Below, in pieces: positions 1-8,559 of a stretch of 64,000 bases of DNA. The notes under the pieces were generated by a model, which searched no databases, was not told the origin of the DNA, and saw only the letters and a list, made by a program, of their open reading frames with translations. Source of the stretch: Paracholeplasma brassicae (GTDB taxonomy: Bacteria > Bacillota_I > Bacilli_A > Acholeplasmatales > UBA5453). The stretch's first letter is position 1. Each line of letters starts with the position of its first letter. Both the position numbers and the translations under genes were made by a program. The stretch is from positions 1,813,793-1,877,792 of the forward strand of contig NC_022549.1 of the NCBI RefSeq assembly GCF_000967915.1, in the 5' to 3' direction.

Positions 1-94
1 CAATCGGGTCTTTAAAGGTCAATCCAAGTGCGGTCTTGCTTGCCTCTACGTGATACTCGTTTAACACACCATCGTTAATTAACTGAAATATCAT
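1..94 (-). CDS. Start of an unidentified protein, cut by window edge
   Basis: The first 31 codons of a minus-strand gene (MIFQLINDGVLNEYHV...) run off the left edge. The ATG overlaps the TGA stop of the upstream membrane protein gene as ATGA, which argues for translational coupling and for a real start. I do not recognise the protein from this short piece. It is probably the next member of the dnaX-ybaB-recR-membrane protein operon. Confidence 0.6.
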   Translation of the reverse strand, partial: MIFQLINDGVLNEYHVEASKTALGLTFKDPI

Positions 95-369
95 GTCAAT
101 AGTGTTCTAGCAAGCACGATAATGAGTAGGACGACGGCAATAAATATGGCGAGTTTTAGTAATTTCTTTGCGATCGAGAAGATACCAAAGACTAAAACGA
201 CTACAAGCGCCAATGTCCCTAAGATTTTCATCCATTCCGGTAAAGGTGCAACCACATTTTGGTAAAAATCAAGCACCAACTGGTCGTAATTAATTGTTTC
301 TTTTAAGAACTGATCAAAACTGCCAAATAAATCCAAAATCCATTGCCAAATACGTTCAAAAAATGCCAT
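91..369 (-). CDS. Small hypothetical membrane protein (92 aa)
   Basis: This 92-residue protein has an amphipathic aromatic N-terminus (FFERIWQWILDLFG) and two adjacent hydrophobic segments at about residues 46-66 and 69-90, so it probably sits in the cytoplasmic membrane as a hairpin. It follows recR by 14 bases on the same strand and shares ATGA with the next gene, so it is likely the fourth gene of the dnaX operon. In Bacillus the recR neighbourhood also has small proteins (YaaL, BofA), but I see no clear similarity. Function unknown. Confidence 0.7.
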   Translation of the reverse strand: MAFFERIWQWILDLFGSFDQFLKETINYDQLVLDFYQNVVAPLPEWMKILGTLALVVVLVFGIFSIAKKLLKLAIFIAVVLLIIVLARTLLT

Positions 370-383
370 CTTAGTTCCCTCCC

Positions 384-977
384 CTATTCGTACTTACGTC
401 TATTTTCTAATGCTCTAAATATCGTCTGATCATCGGCATAACTAAGATCAGATCCCACCGGAATGCCATAGGCAATCCGTGTGACTTTGATTGGTTTGTC
501 TTTTAACATCTCTTTGATGTAATTAGAAGTTAGTTCACCTTCAACGGTCCCGTTTAAAGATAATATCACTTCTGAAACACCTTCTAAACGTTTAAATAAA
601 CCATCCATGTTTAAGTCTTCTGGCATGACACCTCTTGAAAAGTCGATTGAGCCCCCAAGTATGTGGTAATTGCCATGATAAATATTGGTTCGTTCTAACA
701 CAAACACGTCCTTAACTTCACTTAAGACCATCAGTGTTTCTTGGTCTCTTGTGGTATCACTACAAATCGGGCATGCCGCTTCTTGTAATACCCCACAAAC
801 CGGACAGTTGGTAATCTCTTTTTTAATGGCCGTTAAATCGTTGCTAAATTTCAATACCGTTTCATCGTCCATTGTTGTAATCACGTGAAGTGCCAAACGT
901 TCCGCGGTTTTCTTTCCAATACCAGGTAGTTTTTTAAAATCCTCTATTAGTTCTAAAAAACGGGTCGGGTATTTCAT
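384..977 (-). CDS. recR: Recombination protein RecR
   Basis: RecR acts with RecF and RecO in loading RecA at single-strand gaps. The 197-residue length is typical. Visible parts are the N-terminal helix-hairpin-helix (LPGIGKKTAERLALHV, about residues 17-32), a four-cysteine zinc finger (CPVCG...CPIC, about residues 58-72) and the Toprim domain from about residue 80 (VLSEVKDVFVLE) ending near GSDLSYADD. It lies directly after ybaB, with stop and start sharing one base (TAATG). The order dnaX-ybaB-recR is conserved in Firmicutes, which makes the assignment secure. Confidence 0.97.
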   Translation of the reverse strand: MKYPTRFLELIEDFKKLPGIGKKTAERLALHVITTMDDETVLKFSNDLTAIKKEITNCPVCGVLQEAACPICSDTTRDQETLMVLSEVKDVFVLERTNIYHGNYHILGGSIDFSRGVMPEDLNMDGLFKRLEGVSEVILSLNGTVEGELTSNYIKEMLKDKPIKVTRIAYGIPVGSDLSYADDQTIFRALENRRKYE

Positions 978-1267
978 TAGAACCCGCCCATACCCATGCC
1001 AGCGGTAAATTTGCTCATTTCACTATTAGTTGTCGTATCAACGACCTCAACTGCGTTATTGACTGCCGCTAAAATTGCGTCTTGAAGCATTTCAATGTCG
1101 TCTAAAAGCTCTTGATCGATTTTGATGTCAACGACTTGGTGTGAGCCTAGCATAATCACTTTAACCCCACTAGCGGTACCGGTAAATTCAGTGGATTGAA
1201 GACGTTCTTGAGTCTCCTGCATTTCTTTTTGTAGTTTTTGTAACTTTCTAATCATATTTGCGTTCAT
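977..1267 (-). CDS. ybaB: YbaB/EbfC family nucleoid-associated protein
   Basis: A 96-residue DNA-binding protein of the YbaB/EbfC family, which forms small dimers that coat DNA. The pattern is typical: a charged N-terminal helix rich in Gln, Glu and Lys (MIRKLQKLQKEMQETQ), a beta core with the VVDIKID motif, and a Gly/Met-rich tail (MGMGGF). AAAGGAG lies eight bases upstream of the chosen ATG and overlaps the dnaX stop. It sits between dnaX and recR as in most Firmicutes. Confidence 0.93.
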   Translation of the reverse strand: MNANMIRKLQKLQKEMQETQERLQSTEFTGTASGVKVIMLGSHQVVDIKIDQELLDDIEMLQDAILAAVNNAVEVVDTTTNSEMSKFTAGMGMGGF

Positions 1268-1272
1268 TTGTA

Positions 1273-3015
1273 TTACTCCTTTATCATTACTTTATCTTTA
1301 CCAAAAAAGTCGATTGCTAAGGCGACAGAGCCTGGTTGCCAAGTTTCTTCTTGTTCTTCAAAGATGTCCATGTCAATCTCTTCTAGGGTTGGTTTTTTGT
1401 TACCTTGTTTCCATTGGTTAATAAACGATTGATAGAATTGTTGCCAAGAACATTCATCAATACAAATATAGTCTTCGACCAGTGGTTGTTTTTTATTTAA
1501 GATTTCAAACACCAGTTGTTTGGTTTGTGGTTTTAACATCATTAAGCAACTCATACGGTCTTTATAGACTAATAACATCTCCGTATCGCTTGCGGCAACT
1601 AAATTGCCTTGGGCTAGGATGCTTGCTGTGGTTTCTAATTTTGGTTCGGATATTTTGTTTAAGTGCGGCCACCCTTTTAACAAGAGTGACTTCTTATCTA
1701 AATTACCATTAATTAAGATACGCTCAACGTCTTTTGCACTGACGTATTTTCGCTTGTTTGGTTTTTCGATGTTTTTGATTGGTGTTTCTACTTCTTTTTC
1801 AGCATCGTTTTGACTAGGTGTTGGTTTAACCTCTTTACTGATGACTTGAATGCCTTCTTTTTTAAGTTTATCGAGTTCAAACTCTAATTGTTTGAGTCGG
1901 TTACTTAAGAGTTCAATCGTTTCATTTTGAACGACACGGTCTAACTCTTTATGATCAATCATCTTAATAAACGCCAGTTCTAAGTAAGCTCTTTTTTGTG
2001 AACTCCACTTGATGTCGTTTTGGGTTTGATTGAGTATGTCTAAGTAAAAATAGATGCGTTCATTTGAAAATTTCTTAGCGATAACCTCTAAGTATTTTGT
2101 TGGTCGGTCGCTATCAAACACAACATTCTTCTCAATCAAAATATCTCTTAATAAGCTGATTAAGTCAGACACCACTTTACTGATTTCTTTACCGTCTTCG
2201 ACCATGTCATTTAAAAGACTAAACGCATCGGCGGTGTTTTTTTCAAATAAAAATGTGATGAGGTTTAATAGGTTTTGTTTTGAAACCGAGCCACTGACTT
2301 GATAAATATCTTCCTCAGTCACCACGTCATCAGAAAACGACACGGCTTGGTCAAGTAATGAAAGCGCGTCTCTCATGCCACCTTCGGCGTACTTTGCAAT
2401 CTCACGAATGGCTTGATCGGTAATTTGAATTTGTTCTTGGTCTTTAATTTCTTTTAACTTTCGTTCGATATCGGCTACCGATATGCCTCTAAAATCAAAT
2501 CGTTGGCAACGCGATAAAATCGTTGAAGGAATCTTATTAGGTTCCGTCGTTGCTAGAATAAAAATCACGTGTTTTGGTGGTTCTTCTAAGGTTTTAAGTA
2601 ACGCATTAAATGCGCCAGTCGATAGCATGTGAACTTCATCGATGATGTAGACTTTGTATTTGCCCATACTTGGTAAATACTTGACTTTTTCTCTAAGGTC
2701 TCTGATTTCATCAACGCCGTTATTGGAAGCGGCATCAATTTCTACCACGTCTGAAATAGAGCCTGCTTGAATGGCCAAACACGTTGGGCACTTCCCACAA
2801 GCTTCTTTGGTTGGTGATTGTTCACAGTTAACGGCTTTAGCCAAGATTTTAGCGATTGAGGTCTTCCCTGTCCCCCTTGGTCCACTAAATAAATAAGCAT
2901 GCGCTATTTTATCGTGAATTAATGCATTTTGAAGTGTCTTTACAATCACTTCTTGACCAGCGACTTCGCTAAAGGTTTTTGGTCGGTAGGTTCGATATAA
3001 CGCTTGATAAGACAT
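1273..3015 (-). CDS. dnaX: DNA polymerase III subunit gamma/tau
   Basis: Clamp-loader ATPase subunit of DNA polymerase III. Key features are the conserved N-terminus YQALYRTYRPKTF, Walker A GPRGTGKTS (near residue 45), a zinc-binding cluster CGKCPTC, Walker B DEVHMLS and sensor 1 ATTEPNKIP. A lysine-rich linker near residues 370-430 leads to the tau-specific C-terminus. AAAGGAG is eight bases from the ATG at 3015 (MSYQALY), which fits better than the ATG nine bases upstream. I saw no canonical A-AAA-AAG slippery site for a separate gamma product. It is the first gene of the dnaX-ybaB-recR operon. Confidence 0.96.
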   Translation of the reverse strand: MSYQALYRTYRPKTFSEVAGQEVIVKTLQNALIHDKIAHAYLFSGPRGTGKTSIAKILAKAVNCEQSPTKEACGKCPTCLAIQAGSISDVVEIDAASNNGVDEIRDLREKVKYLPSMGKYKVYIIDEVHMLSTGAFNALLKTLEEPPKHVIFILATTEPNKIPSTILSRCQRFDFRGISVADIERKLKEIKDQEQIQITDQAIREIAKYAEGGMRDALSLLDQAVSFSDDVVTEEDIYQVSGSVSKQNLLNLITFLFEKNTADAFSLLNDMVEDGKEISKVVSDLISLLRDILIEKNVVFDSDRPTKYLEVIAKKFSNERIYFYLDILNQTQNDIKWSSQKRAYLELAFIKMIDHKELDRVVQNETIELLSNRLKQLEFELDKLKKEGIQVISKEVKPTPSQNDAEKEVETPIKNIEKPNKRKYVSAKDVERILINGNLDKKSLLLKGWPHLNKISEPKLETTASILAQGNLVAASDTEMLLVYKDRMSCLMMLKPQTKQLVFEILNKKQPLVEDYICIDECSWQQFYQSFINQWKQGNKKPTLEEIDMDIFEEQEETWQPGSVALAIDFFGKDKVMIKE

Positions 3016-3067
3016 TGCATGCACTCCTTTTCTAAACCATTATATCATAAATGATATGACGGATTCT

Positions 3068-4417
3068 TTATTTTCCCAAACAAAATTTGGAAAATAGTTC
3101 GTTTAATAAGTCTTCTGGGTGATAATCACCTGTGATTTCGCCTAGGTATTGCCAAGCTTTCTTTAAGTCAATTTCGGCCATATCAATTGGAAGCCCTAAG
3201 TCAATGGCATTAACGACTTCATTCATTGATGAAATGGCTTCTTTGATTTTATTGATGTGTCTCACATTCGATAAGTAATTAAAGTCTTTTTCTTCAAGAT
3301 CAGTAATGCCCAAAGTCGTTGTGATTTCATGTTCGAGGTCGCTTAACCCTTGACGGTTAAGGGCCGATAAACTTAGCATGTGGATATCTAAATCGATTGC
3401 TTTAGTGAGGTCGTTTTTATTACCAACGACAATGCGTCGTTTGTTTTTGGTTTGTTCTAGTAACTCTAAATCTTCTTTTGATAACTGTCTACTTTGGTCG
3501 AGTACTAAGATGATTAGTTCAGCCTCGTCAATCGCTTTCTTAGACCGTTTCACACCGATTTGTTCGACAATATCTTTGGTCTCTCTGATGCCTGCGGTAT
3601 CCATTAGAATTAAGGTAATACCGCCAATATTGATTTGCGCTTCGATGGTGTCTCTTGTGGTACCTTCGATGTCTGTAACAATGGCACGTTCTTCATTAAG
3701 TAGCGCATTTAATAAACTAGACTTACCGACATTTGGTTTACCAACAATGGCCGTTTTAACACCGTCTCTAATGAGTTTTCCTTTATTGGCATCATCGAGT
3801 AATGTGTTTAATTTTTTGATCAAATTTAGAACATGCGGTTTGATTAACTCGACCGACATTTGTGTTGCGTCGTCGTATTCTGGATAGTCAATATTAACTT
3901 CAATTTGAGCGATTAGAAAAAGAAGTTCTTCTCTTAATTCGTTGATTAGTTTCGACAAGTCACCTTTAAGCCCGCTGACAGCTAGTTTCATCGCATTGAC
4001 GTTTTTCGCGTGAATGAGGTCCATGATTGCTTCACTTTGAGCCAAGTCAATCCGGCCATTTATAAACGCCCGTTTGGTAAATTCCCCCGGTTCAGCTAAA
4101 CGAATGCCTTGTTCTAAAATGCGTTCTAGGACTTTTTGAGTCACTAAAATGCCCCCATGACAGCTGATTTCCACCACGTCTTCTTTTGTAAATGTTTTCG
4201 GTGCTTTAAAAACCGTGACTAGGACTTCATCAATCACTTTCTTGTGATGATCGATGATGTGTCCATAAGTGACGGTATGCGATTTGGCTTTGATTAAGTT
4301 CTTTCCTTTAAAAATAGCGGCTGCTTTTTCGATTGCTTCATCGCCGCTGATTCTGATAATACTTAAGCCGCTTGTCCCAAATGGGGTAGCGATTGCTGCA
4401 ATTGTATCGTATATCAT
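3068..4417 (-). CDS. mnmE: tRNA modification GTPase MnmE (TrmE)
   Basis: MnmE works with MnmG to put the aminomethyl-type group on U34 of certain tRNAs. The 449-residue length is normal. The N-terminal folate-binding domain begins IYDTIAAIATPFG. An inserted Ras-like G domain has G1 GKPNVGKSS, G3 DTAG and G4 NKND. The protein ends FCLGK, a slight variant of the usual C-x-G-K terminus whose cysteine is kept. It lies 52 bases upstream of dnaX on the same strand and could be co-transcribed with it. Confidence 0.97.
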   Translation of the reverse strand: MIYDTIAAIATPFGTSGLSIIRISGDEAIEKAAAIFKGKNLIKAKSHTVTYGHIIDHHKKVIDEVLVTVFKAPKTFTKEDVVEISCHGGILVTQKVLERILEQGIRLAEPGEFTKRAFINGRIDLAQSEAIMDLIHAKNVNAMKLAVSGLKGDLSKLINELREELLFLIAQIEVNIDYPEYDDATQMSVELIKPHVLNLIKKLNTLLDDANKGKLIRDGVKTAIVGKPNVGKSSLLNALLNEERAIVTDIEGTTRDTIEAQINIGGITLILMDTAGIRETKDIVEQIGVKRSKKAIDEAELIILVLDQSRQLSKEDLELLEQTKNKRRIVVGNKNDLTKAIDLDIHMLSLSALNRQGLSDLEHEITTTLGITDLEEKDFNYLSNVRHINKIKEAISSMNEVVNAIDLGLPIDMAEIDLKKAWQYLGEITGDYHPEDLLNELFSKFCLGK

Positions 4418-4488
4418 CGTATCAACTCCACGTCAAAATTATACCATTAAACAGCCTGTAAAAATAGTCTATTACATAAGCTAAAAAG

Positions 4489-4520
4489 AAAACCAAGGGG
4501 AATAAAATCCCGTTGGTTTT
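4489..4520 (-). terminator. Rho-independent terminator after the cyclophilin gene
   Basis: Minus-strand hairpin with arms AAAACCAACGGG and CCCCTTGGTTTT, followed by a T-rich run (TTTTCTTTTT). It lies 31 bases past the stop of the peptidyl-prolyl isomerase gene and before mnmE, so it separates two transcription units. Confidence 0.8.
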
Positions 4521-4551
4521 ATCTAAGTGCTAAAATCAGCTTACTGCTCGA

Positions 4552-5079
4552 CTATAAACGAATTGTTTTTGGGATCAAAGAACCCTTCAAATCGACCGTA
4601 ACCGATTCAATGACAATATCTTCATATGGTTTGTCGTAGGCGTCTCTTCTTGCTTTTGCGATGGCATCAACCACGTCTATGCCGTTTGTAACGACACCAA
4701 AAGCGGCGTATAACCCATCTAAGTGCGGTGAGTCTTTATGCATGATAAAGAATTGTGACGTCGCTGAATCCTTGACGTTGGTTCTTGCCATCGAAATGAC
4801 ACCACGTGTGTGTAATAATGGGTTATTTACACCATTAGCGATGAAGTCGCCTTTGATTGGTAAAACCGCTTGATTAACGGCACCACCTTGAATCATAAAC
4901 CCTGGAATAATACGGTGAAAAATTGAGCCTTTGTAAAGACCTTTTTCAGCAATTTCGATGAAGTTAGCAACGGTGTTTGGCGCGACTTCATTAAATAATT
5001 GAAGCTCAATTGACCCGTGATCTTTAACGTTAATTGTGACTACTGGGTTTGTTTCTTTTAAATATGTTTGTGCGTTCAT
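4552..5079 (-). CDS. Cyclophilin-type peptidyl-prolyl cis-trans isomerase
   Basis: Catalyses proline cis-trans isomerisation. The 175-residue protein has no signal peptide and should be cytoplasmic. The cyclophilin active-site blocks are present: FHRIIPGFMIQGG with the catalytic Arg, SMARTNVKDSATSQFFIM, and LDGLYAAFGVV. The start follows AGAAGGAG by a normal distance. It sits 17 bases after the MgtC-like gene, probably as the last gene of that operon before the terminator at 4489. Confidence 0.95.
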   Translation of the reverse strand: MNAQTYLKETNPVVTINVKDHGSIELQLFNEVAPNTVANFIEIAEKGLYKGSIFHRIIPGFMIQGGAVNQAVLPIKGDFIANGVNNPLLHTRGVISMARTNVKDSATSQFFIMHKDSPHLDGLYAAFGVVTNGIDVVDAIAKARRDAYDKPYEDIVIESVTVDLKGSLIPKTIRL

Positions 5080-5096
5080 TATTAAAATTCTCCTTC

Positions 5097-5621
5097 TTAG
5101 GCGTGTCTACGCTTGTCATCTTCTCTGACCATTTCATTGTCAGTGAAGTCAAAATGGACGTGTGGGACAAATGGGTTAATGCCACGTTTAAAGTCTCTGA
5201 TGTAGATAAACAACACCAAGAACAACCCATATGCGGCACCTAATCGCCAGTAACCACTACCCGCAATTAACCCCATAATCGCAACCGCCCAGATGGTCGC
5301 TGCGGTGGTAAGTCCAATAATGGTTTTTTCACCCTTCATAATCACACCGGCGCCAATAAAACCGACCCCAGGTAAGATTTGTGCAATCAAGCGTTGGTTT
5401 TCTGCAACATCAGTAGCACCCGTTTCAAGAAAGAAGAAACGTTGAACGATCGATACCATCATGGTTGCGGCTCCAATTAAAATATGCGCCGAAATTCCTG
5501 CGGATTTACCGATGTTTTGTCTTTCTAGTCCAAGAAGTGAAGATATCACTATCGTTACGATTGCTGGCATTAAGATTACTTCAATAAAATCAATTTGACT
5601 TAAAATTTCTAATTCAGTCAT
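5097..5621 (-). CDS. MgtC/SapB family membrane protein
   Basis: A 174-residue protein of the MgtC/SapB/YhiD family, which are polytopic inner-membrane proteins tied to magnesium limitation or acid stress in some bacteria. The family core is clear: GLERQNIGKSAGISAHILIG, followed by ILPGVGFIGAGVIMK and GLTTAATIWAVAIMGL. Four hydrophobic segments lie between about residues 12 and 150, with a charged cytoplasmic tail. The start overlaps the end of the TtcA-like gene by eight bases. The actual substrate or role here cannot be read from sequence. Confidence 0.9.
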   Translation of the reverse strand: MTELEILSQIDFIEVILMPAIVTIVISSLLGLERQNIGKSAGISAHILIGAATMMVSIVQRFFFLETGATDVAENQRLIAQILPGVGFIGAGVIMKGEKTIIGLTTAATIWAVAIMGLIAGSGYWRLGAAYGLFLVLFIYIRDFKRGINPFVPHVHFDFTDNEMVREDDKRRHA

Positions 5622-6489
5622 CTAGTTCATTCCTTTCTTTGTATATTTCGTTAAAATCGTATTTCTTATCTTTGTATTGATAACCAAGGACGGCGTTGAT
5701 ATTGACATTCTCTGCCGCTTTGAAAATCGATTGATCGACTTCTTTATTGATTTCTCTTAGTTTATTGATCATTTCTTTGATTTCTCTTCGTTTAGATGAT
5801 GTTCTACTTGCAACAACGGTACAGCCACAATTCATTGATTGAATGCCACTGGATTTAGTAAATCGAATGATATCTTTTTCTTTAATGTAAAATAATGGAC
5901 GAATCAATTCAATCTCTTCAAAATTATCGGCTTTAATCTTAGGGACCATCGTTTTAAATTGACCGCCATATAGGACATTTAACATGGTCGTCTCAATGAC
6001 GTCATCGTAGTGATGCCCAAGCGCAAGTTTATTACAACCCAGTTCTTTGGCTGCGTTATATAAGAAACCTCTTCTCATACGTGCACACATGTAGCATGGG
6101 TTATCACTTGCGATTTTTCCAGCCACAGCAAATACGTTTGACTTTTTGATCACAAGTGGGATATTTAAATACTTACAGTTGGTTTCTAATAACTCTAAAT
6201 TGATTTTAGCAAACCCAGGGTCCATCGCAAGATAGACCACATCAAATGGGATGTCACTGTAACGGTGAAGTTGTTGAAATAACTTGGCCATTAAAAGTGA
6301 GTCTTTTCCACCTGAGATACCAACAGCAACTTTATCGCCTGGCTCGATGAGGTTATAGTTTTTAATTGCTTTAATAAATTTTGCCCAAACGTCCTTACGG
6401 TACGTCTTTAATAAACTTCTTTCGATGTCTTCTAAAGGTAACAAGGGTTCGGTAACAACGATTCTAGCGCATTCTTGTCTTATTTCCAT
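5614..6489 (-). CDS. TtcA-like tRNA thiolation ATPase (PP-loop)
   Basis: A 291-residue PP-loop ATPase of the TtcA/TilS superfamily. The PP-loop SGGKDS lies near residue 60. A CxxC pair (CYMC, near residue 132) and a third cysteine near residue 225 (MNCGC) are the arrangement of iron-sulfur TtcA enzymes, which thiolate C32 of tRNAs. TilS itself lacks these cysteines, so TtcA-like is the better call. It follows the DHH gene by seven bases and overlaps the MgtC-like gene. The exact tRNA target is not established for Firmicutes-like members. Confidence 0.85.
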   Translation of the reverse strand: MEIRQECARIVVTEPLLPLEDIERSLLKTYRKDVWAKFIKAIKNYNLIEPGDKVAVGISGGKDSLLMAKLFQQLHRYSDIPFDVVYLAMDPGFAKINLELLETNCKYLNIPLVIKKSNVFAVAGKIASDNPCYMCARMRRGFLYNAAKELGCNKLALGHHYDDVIETTMLNVLYGGQFKTMVPKIKADNFEEIELIRPLFYIKEKDIIRFTKSSGIQSMNCGCTVVASRTSSKRREIKEMINKLREINKEVDQSIFKAAENVNINAVLGYQYKDKKYDFNEIYKERNELDD

Positions 6490-6496
6490 AAATCAA

Positions 6497-7441
6497 TTAA
6501 CCTTTGTATGCTTTTAAGACGTCATCGACGCGTGATTTAAAGTGTTCTAATTCTGACCAGTCGTTTAGTTTTGCGCCTGAAGCTTTGGCATGTCCACCAC
6601 CGCCAAATTCATTGGCAAGTGTCGAAATAACTGGGCCTCTTGAGCGAAGTCTGATTCTAATTTCGCCTGGGTATTCGATGAAAATCGCCCAAACTGGGTA
6701 ACCTTCAATCCCACCTAAGTGAGACACGACCGATGCGGCTTGTTCGTCGGTCACACCAAATTGATTAATCACATCTCTTGTGACTTTGATGTAGATAAAA
6801 CCTTCATTTGTCGTTTCAAAATTAGATAACACATAGCCTTTTAAGCGTATCATGTTCATCGTTTCAACCGATAATTTTTGATCAACGTATTCCACGTCCA
6901 CACCAAAGTCTAATAACATACCTGCAATCTCATGTGTCTTTCTTGAAACACCACGGAATCTGAATCTACCTGTATCGGTTAGAATACCCACATACATCGC
7001 AAGTGCGCCTTCGTAACCGAGTTTTAATTCTTTTTTGTATTTTTTATAGAAGGTTGCGATCATTTGAGCACACGATGGGTAGGTTGTATCTACCCAGCGG
7101 TAATCACCATAATCATCCACAGGGATGTGGTGGTCGATTTTAATGATCTCTTTTCCTAATTTGTATCTAGAATCACTAATACGGTCCTCAATTGCGGTAT
7201 CAACCACAATCGATAACGCGTTTTCGTAAACCTCATCTTCAATGATATCTGGTGTACCAACAAAGCTTACAAAGTCACTTGTTTCACCAACAACATAAAC
7301 TCTCTTATTCTTAAATGTTTCAGTTAAGATGCTTTTTAGGCCAAACTGTGCCCCATAACAATCCCCATCCGGGCGTTTATGTCCGTGGATAATAATGGTG
7401 TCGTATTCGTGTATCTTTTTAATAATTACTGGGTTAATCAT
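6497..7441 (-). CDS. DHH/DHHA1 phosphoesterase (NrnA-like), copy 1
   Basis: A bifunctional oligoribonuclease/pAp phosphatase-like protein of the NrnA family, which removes 2- to 5-mer RNA, pAp or linear dinucleotides. The DHH domain shows HGHKRPDGDCYG, VVDTA and IDHH motifs. The DHHA1 domain ends with GGGGHAKASGA. Length 314 residues fits NrnA. Its ATG overlaps the stop of the upstream paralogue (ATGA), so the two are co-expressed. Confidence 0.92.
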   Translation of the reverse strand: MINPVIIKKIHEYDTIIIHGHKRPDGDCYGAQFGLKSILTETFKNKRVYVVGETSDFVSFVGTPDIIEDEVYENALSIVVDTAIEDRISDSRYKLGKEIIKIDHHIPVDDYGDYRWVDTTYPSCAQMIATFYKKYKKELKLGYEGALAMYVGILTDTGRFRFRGVSRKTHEIAGMLLDFGVDVEYVDQKLSVETMNMIRLKGYVLSNFETTNEGFIYIKVTRDVINQFGVTDEQAASVVSHLGGIEGYPVWAIFIEYPGEIRIRLRSRGPVISTLANEFGGGGHAKASGAKLNDWSELEHFKSRVDDVLKAYKG

Positions 7442-8385
7442 ATCTTTTCTCCTTTTGCTAATGCTTTAAATTCTGTAATCATTTGGTCGACTTCTTCCCA
7501 AGTCTTTAATGAGGCGCCACACGCTTGTTCGTGTCCACCGCCACCAAACTTCTTGGCAATATCGACAATTTTAATGCCTCTTGAACGAAATTCACCAAGA
7601 ATAACGTCTCTTTCTTTGTCGTAGGTGAAGTTCAACCATATTTTAATTTCTTCAATCCCACTGGCCAAATTGACCATACCTCTTGAGACAGTAAAGACAT
7701 CGACGTTGTATTTATCAAAGACCGATTGATCGTTCTTTAAATATGCAATCCCGTCCTCAAAAACAAACCTGGATTGGAAATCAATCTTCATCATCTTTTG
7801 TTCAAGCGATTCCACGTATAAGAAATCATAAAGCTCTGTTGTTTTTGCACCTAATCCGGTAAGGATTGAGGCAATCATAAACGTGTGCTTTGGATTTTTT
7901 AACCATTGAAAGCGCCCGGTATCCGTGACCATACCAGCGTATAAAAACGATGCCGCTCTTTCGTTGATCACTAAATTCAAATCCAGTGCGATGGTTGCGA
8001 TTAGCTCCGCAGCGGATGAAAAACTTGCGTCACTTATTACTAAGCTTGCGTTTGTGATTGTCGAATCGTTGGTGTGATGATCAATGACAATAGCCTCAGC
8101 AGCAGTTAAGTAACGTTCATCGCTTACCATGTGCGATACCGCAACATCAACAATGATTGATAGCGCGCCAACAAATGCATTGTCTTCTATTTCTTGCATG
8201 TCGTTGTCTTTATCAAAACGGTTTTGATCGCCAACAACGTAAATCGTCTTGTCATTAAAGTTCTCTTGTAAAATCTCTTTTAATCCAACCTGTGAACCAA
8301 TCGCGTCAAAATCAGGTTTTGTGTGCCTGTGAATAATGATGGTGTCATAAGCTTTAATCTTATCTAAAATGGGTTGATAACTCAT
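7438..8385 (-). CDS. DHH/DHHA1 phosphoesterase (NrnA-like), copy 2
   Basis: A second NrnA-like protein, 315 residues, with HRHTKPDFDAIG, VDVA, IDHH and GGGGHEQACGA motifs. All metal ligands expected for DHH enzymes appear present. It is first in a run of overlapping genes reaching the cyclophilin. The paralogues differ throughout, so they are an old duplication and may split RNA and cyclic-dinucleotide (pApA, pGpG) substrates; that division is a guess. Confidence 0.92.
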   Translation of the reverse strand: MSYQPILDKIKAYDTIIIHRHTKPDFDAIGSQVGLKEILQENFNDKTIYVVGDQNRFDKDNDMQEIEDNAFVGALSIIVDVAVSHMVSDERYLTAAEAIVIDHHTNDSTITNASLVISDASFSSAAELIATIALDLNLVINERAASFLYAGMVTDTGRFQWLKNPKHTFMIASILTGLGAKTTELYDFLYVESLEQKMMKIDFQSRFVFEDGIAYLKNDQSVFDKYNVDVFTVSRGMVNLASGIEEIKIWLNFTYDKERDVILGEFRSRGIKIVDIAKKFGGGGHEQACGASLKTWEEVDQMITEFKALAKGEKI

Positions 8386-8490
8386 AGAAATACCTCGTTT
8401 TCTTCTTCTATTTTTGGTGCCTTATATTAGTATATCACTTTTTTTAATTCATATAAAGAATTAGAGACAAATTACACGAAAAAAGAATGT

Positions 8491-8519
8491 TTGTCTTTTA
8501 TTTAAGTTATTGTTATAAT
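8491..8519 (+). promoter_or_regulatory. Promoter of ppdK
   Basis: A -35-like TTGTCT is separated by 17 bases from a perfect TATAAT. It lies 40 bases upstream of the ppdK ATG and faces it. The opposite-strand DHH operon starts upstream at 8385. Confidence 0.75.
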
Positions 8520-8559
8520 AATAATATAAATAAAAGCGTTTTTACGAAAGGAAGAGAAT

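Noticed and set aside
1840..1870. Run AAAAAAG in dnaX as a programmed frameshift site for gamma
   Set aside because: The run sits in frame as CTT-AAA-AAA-GAA, not as the A-AAA-AAG heptamer, and no strong hairpin follows.
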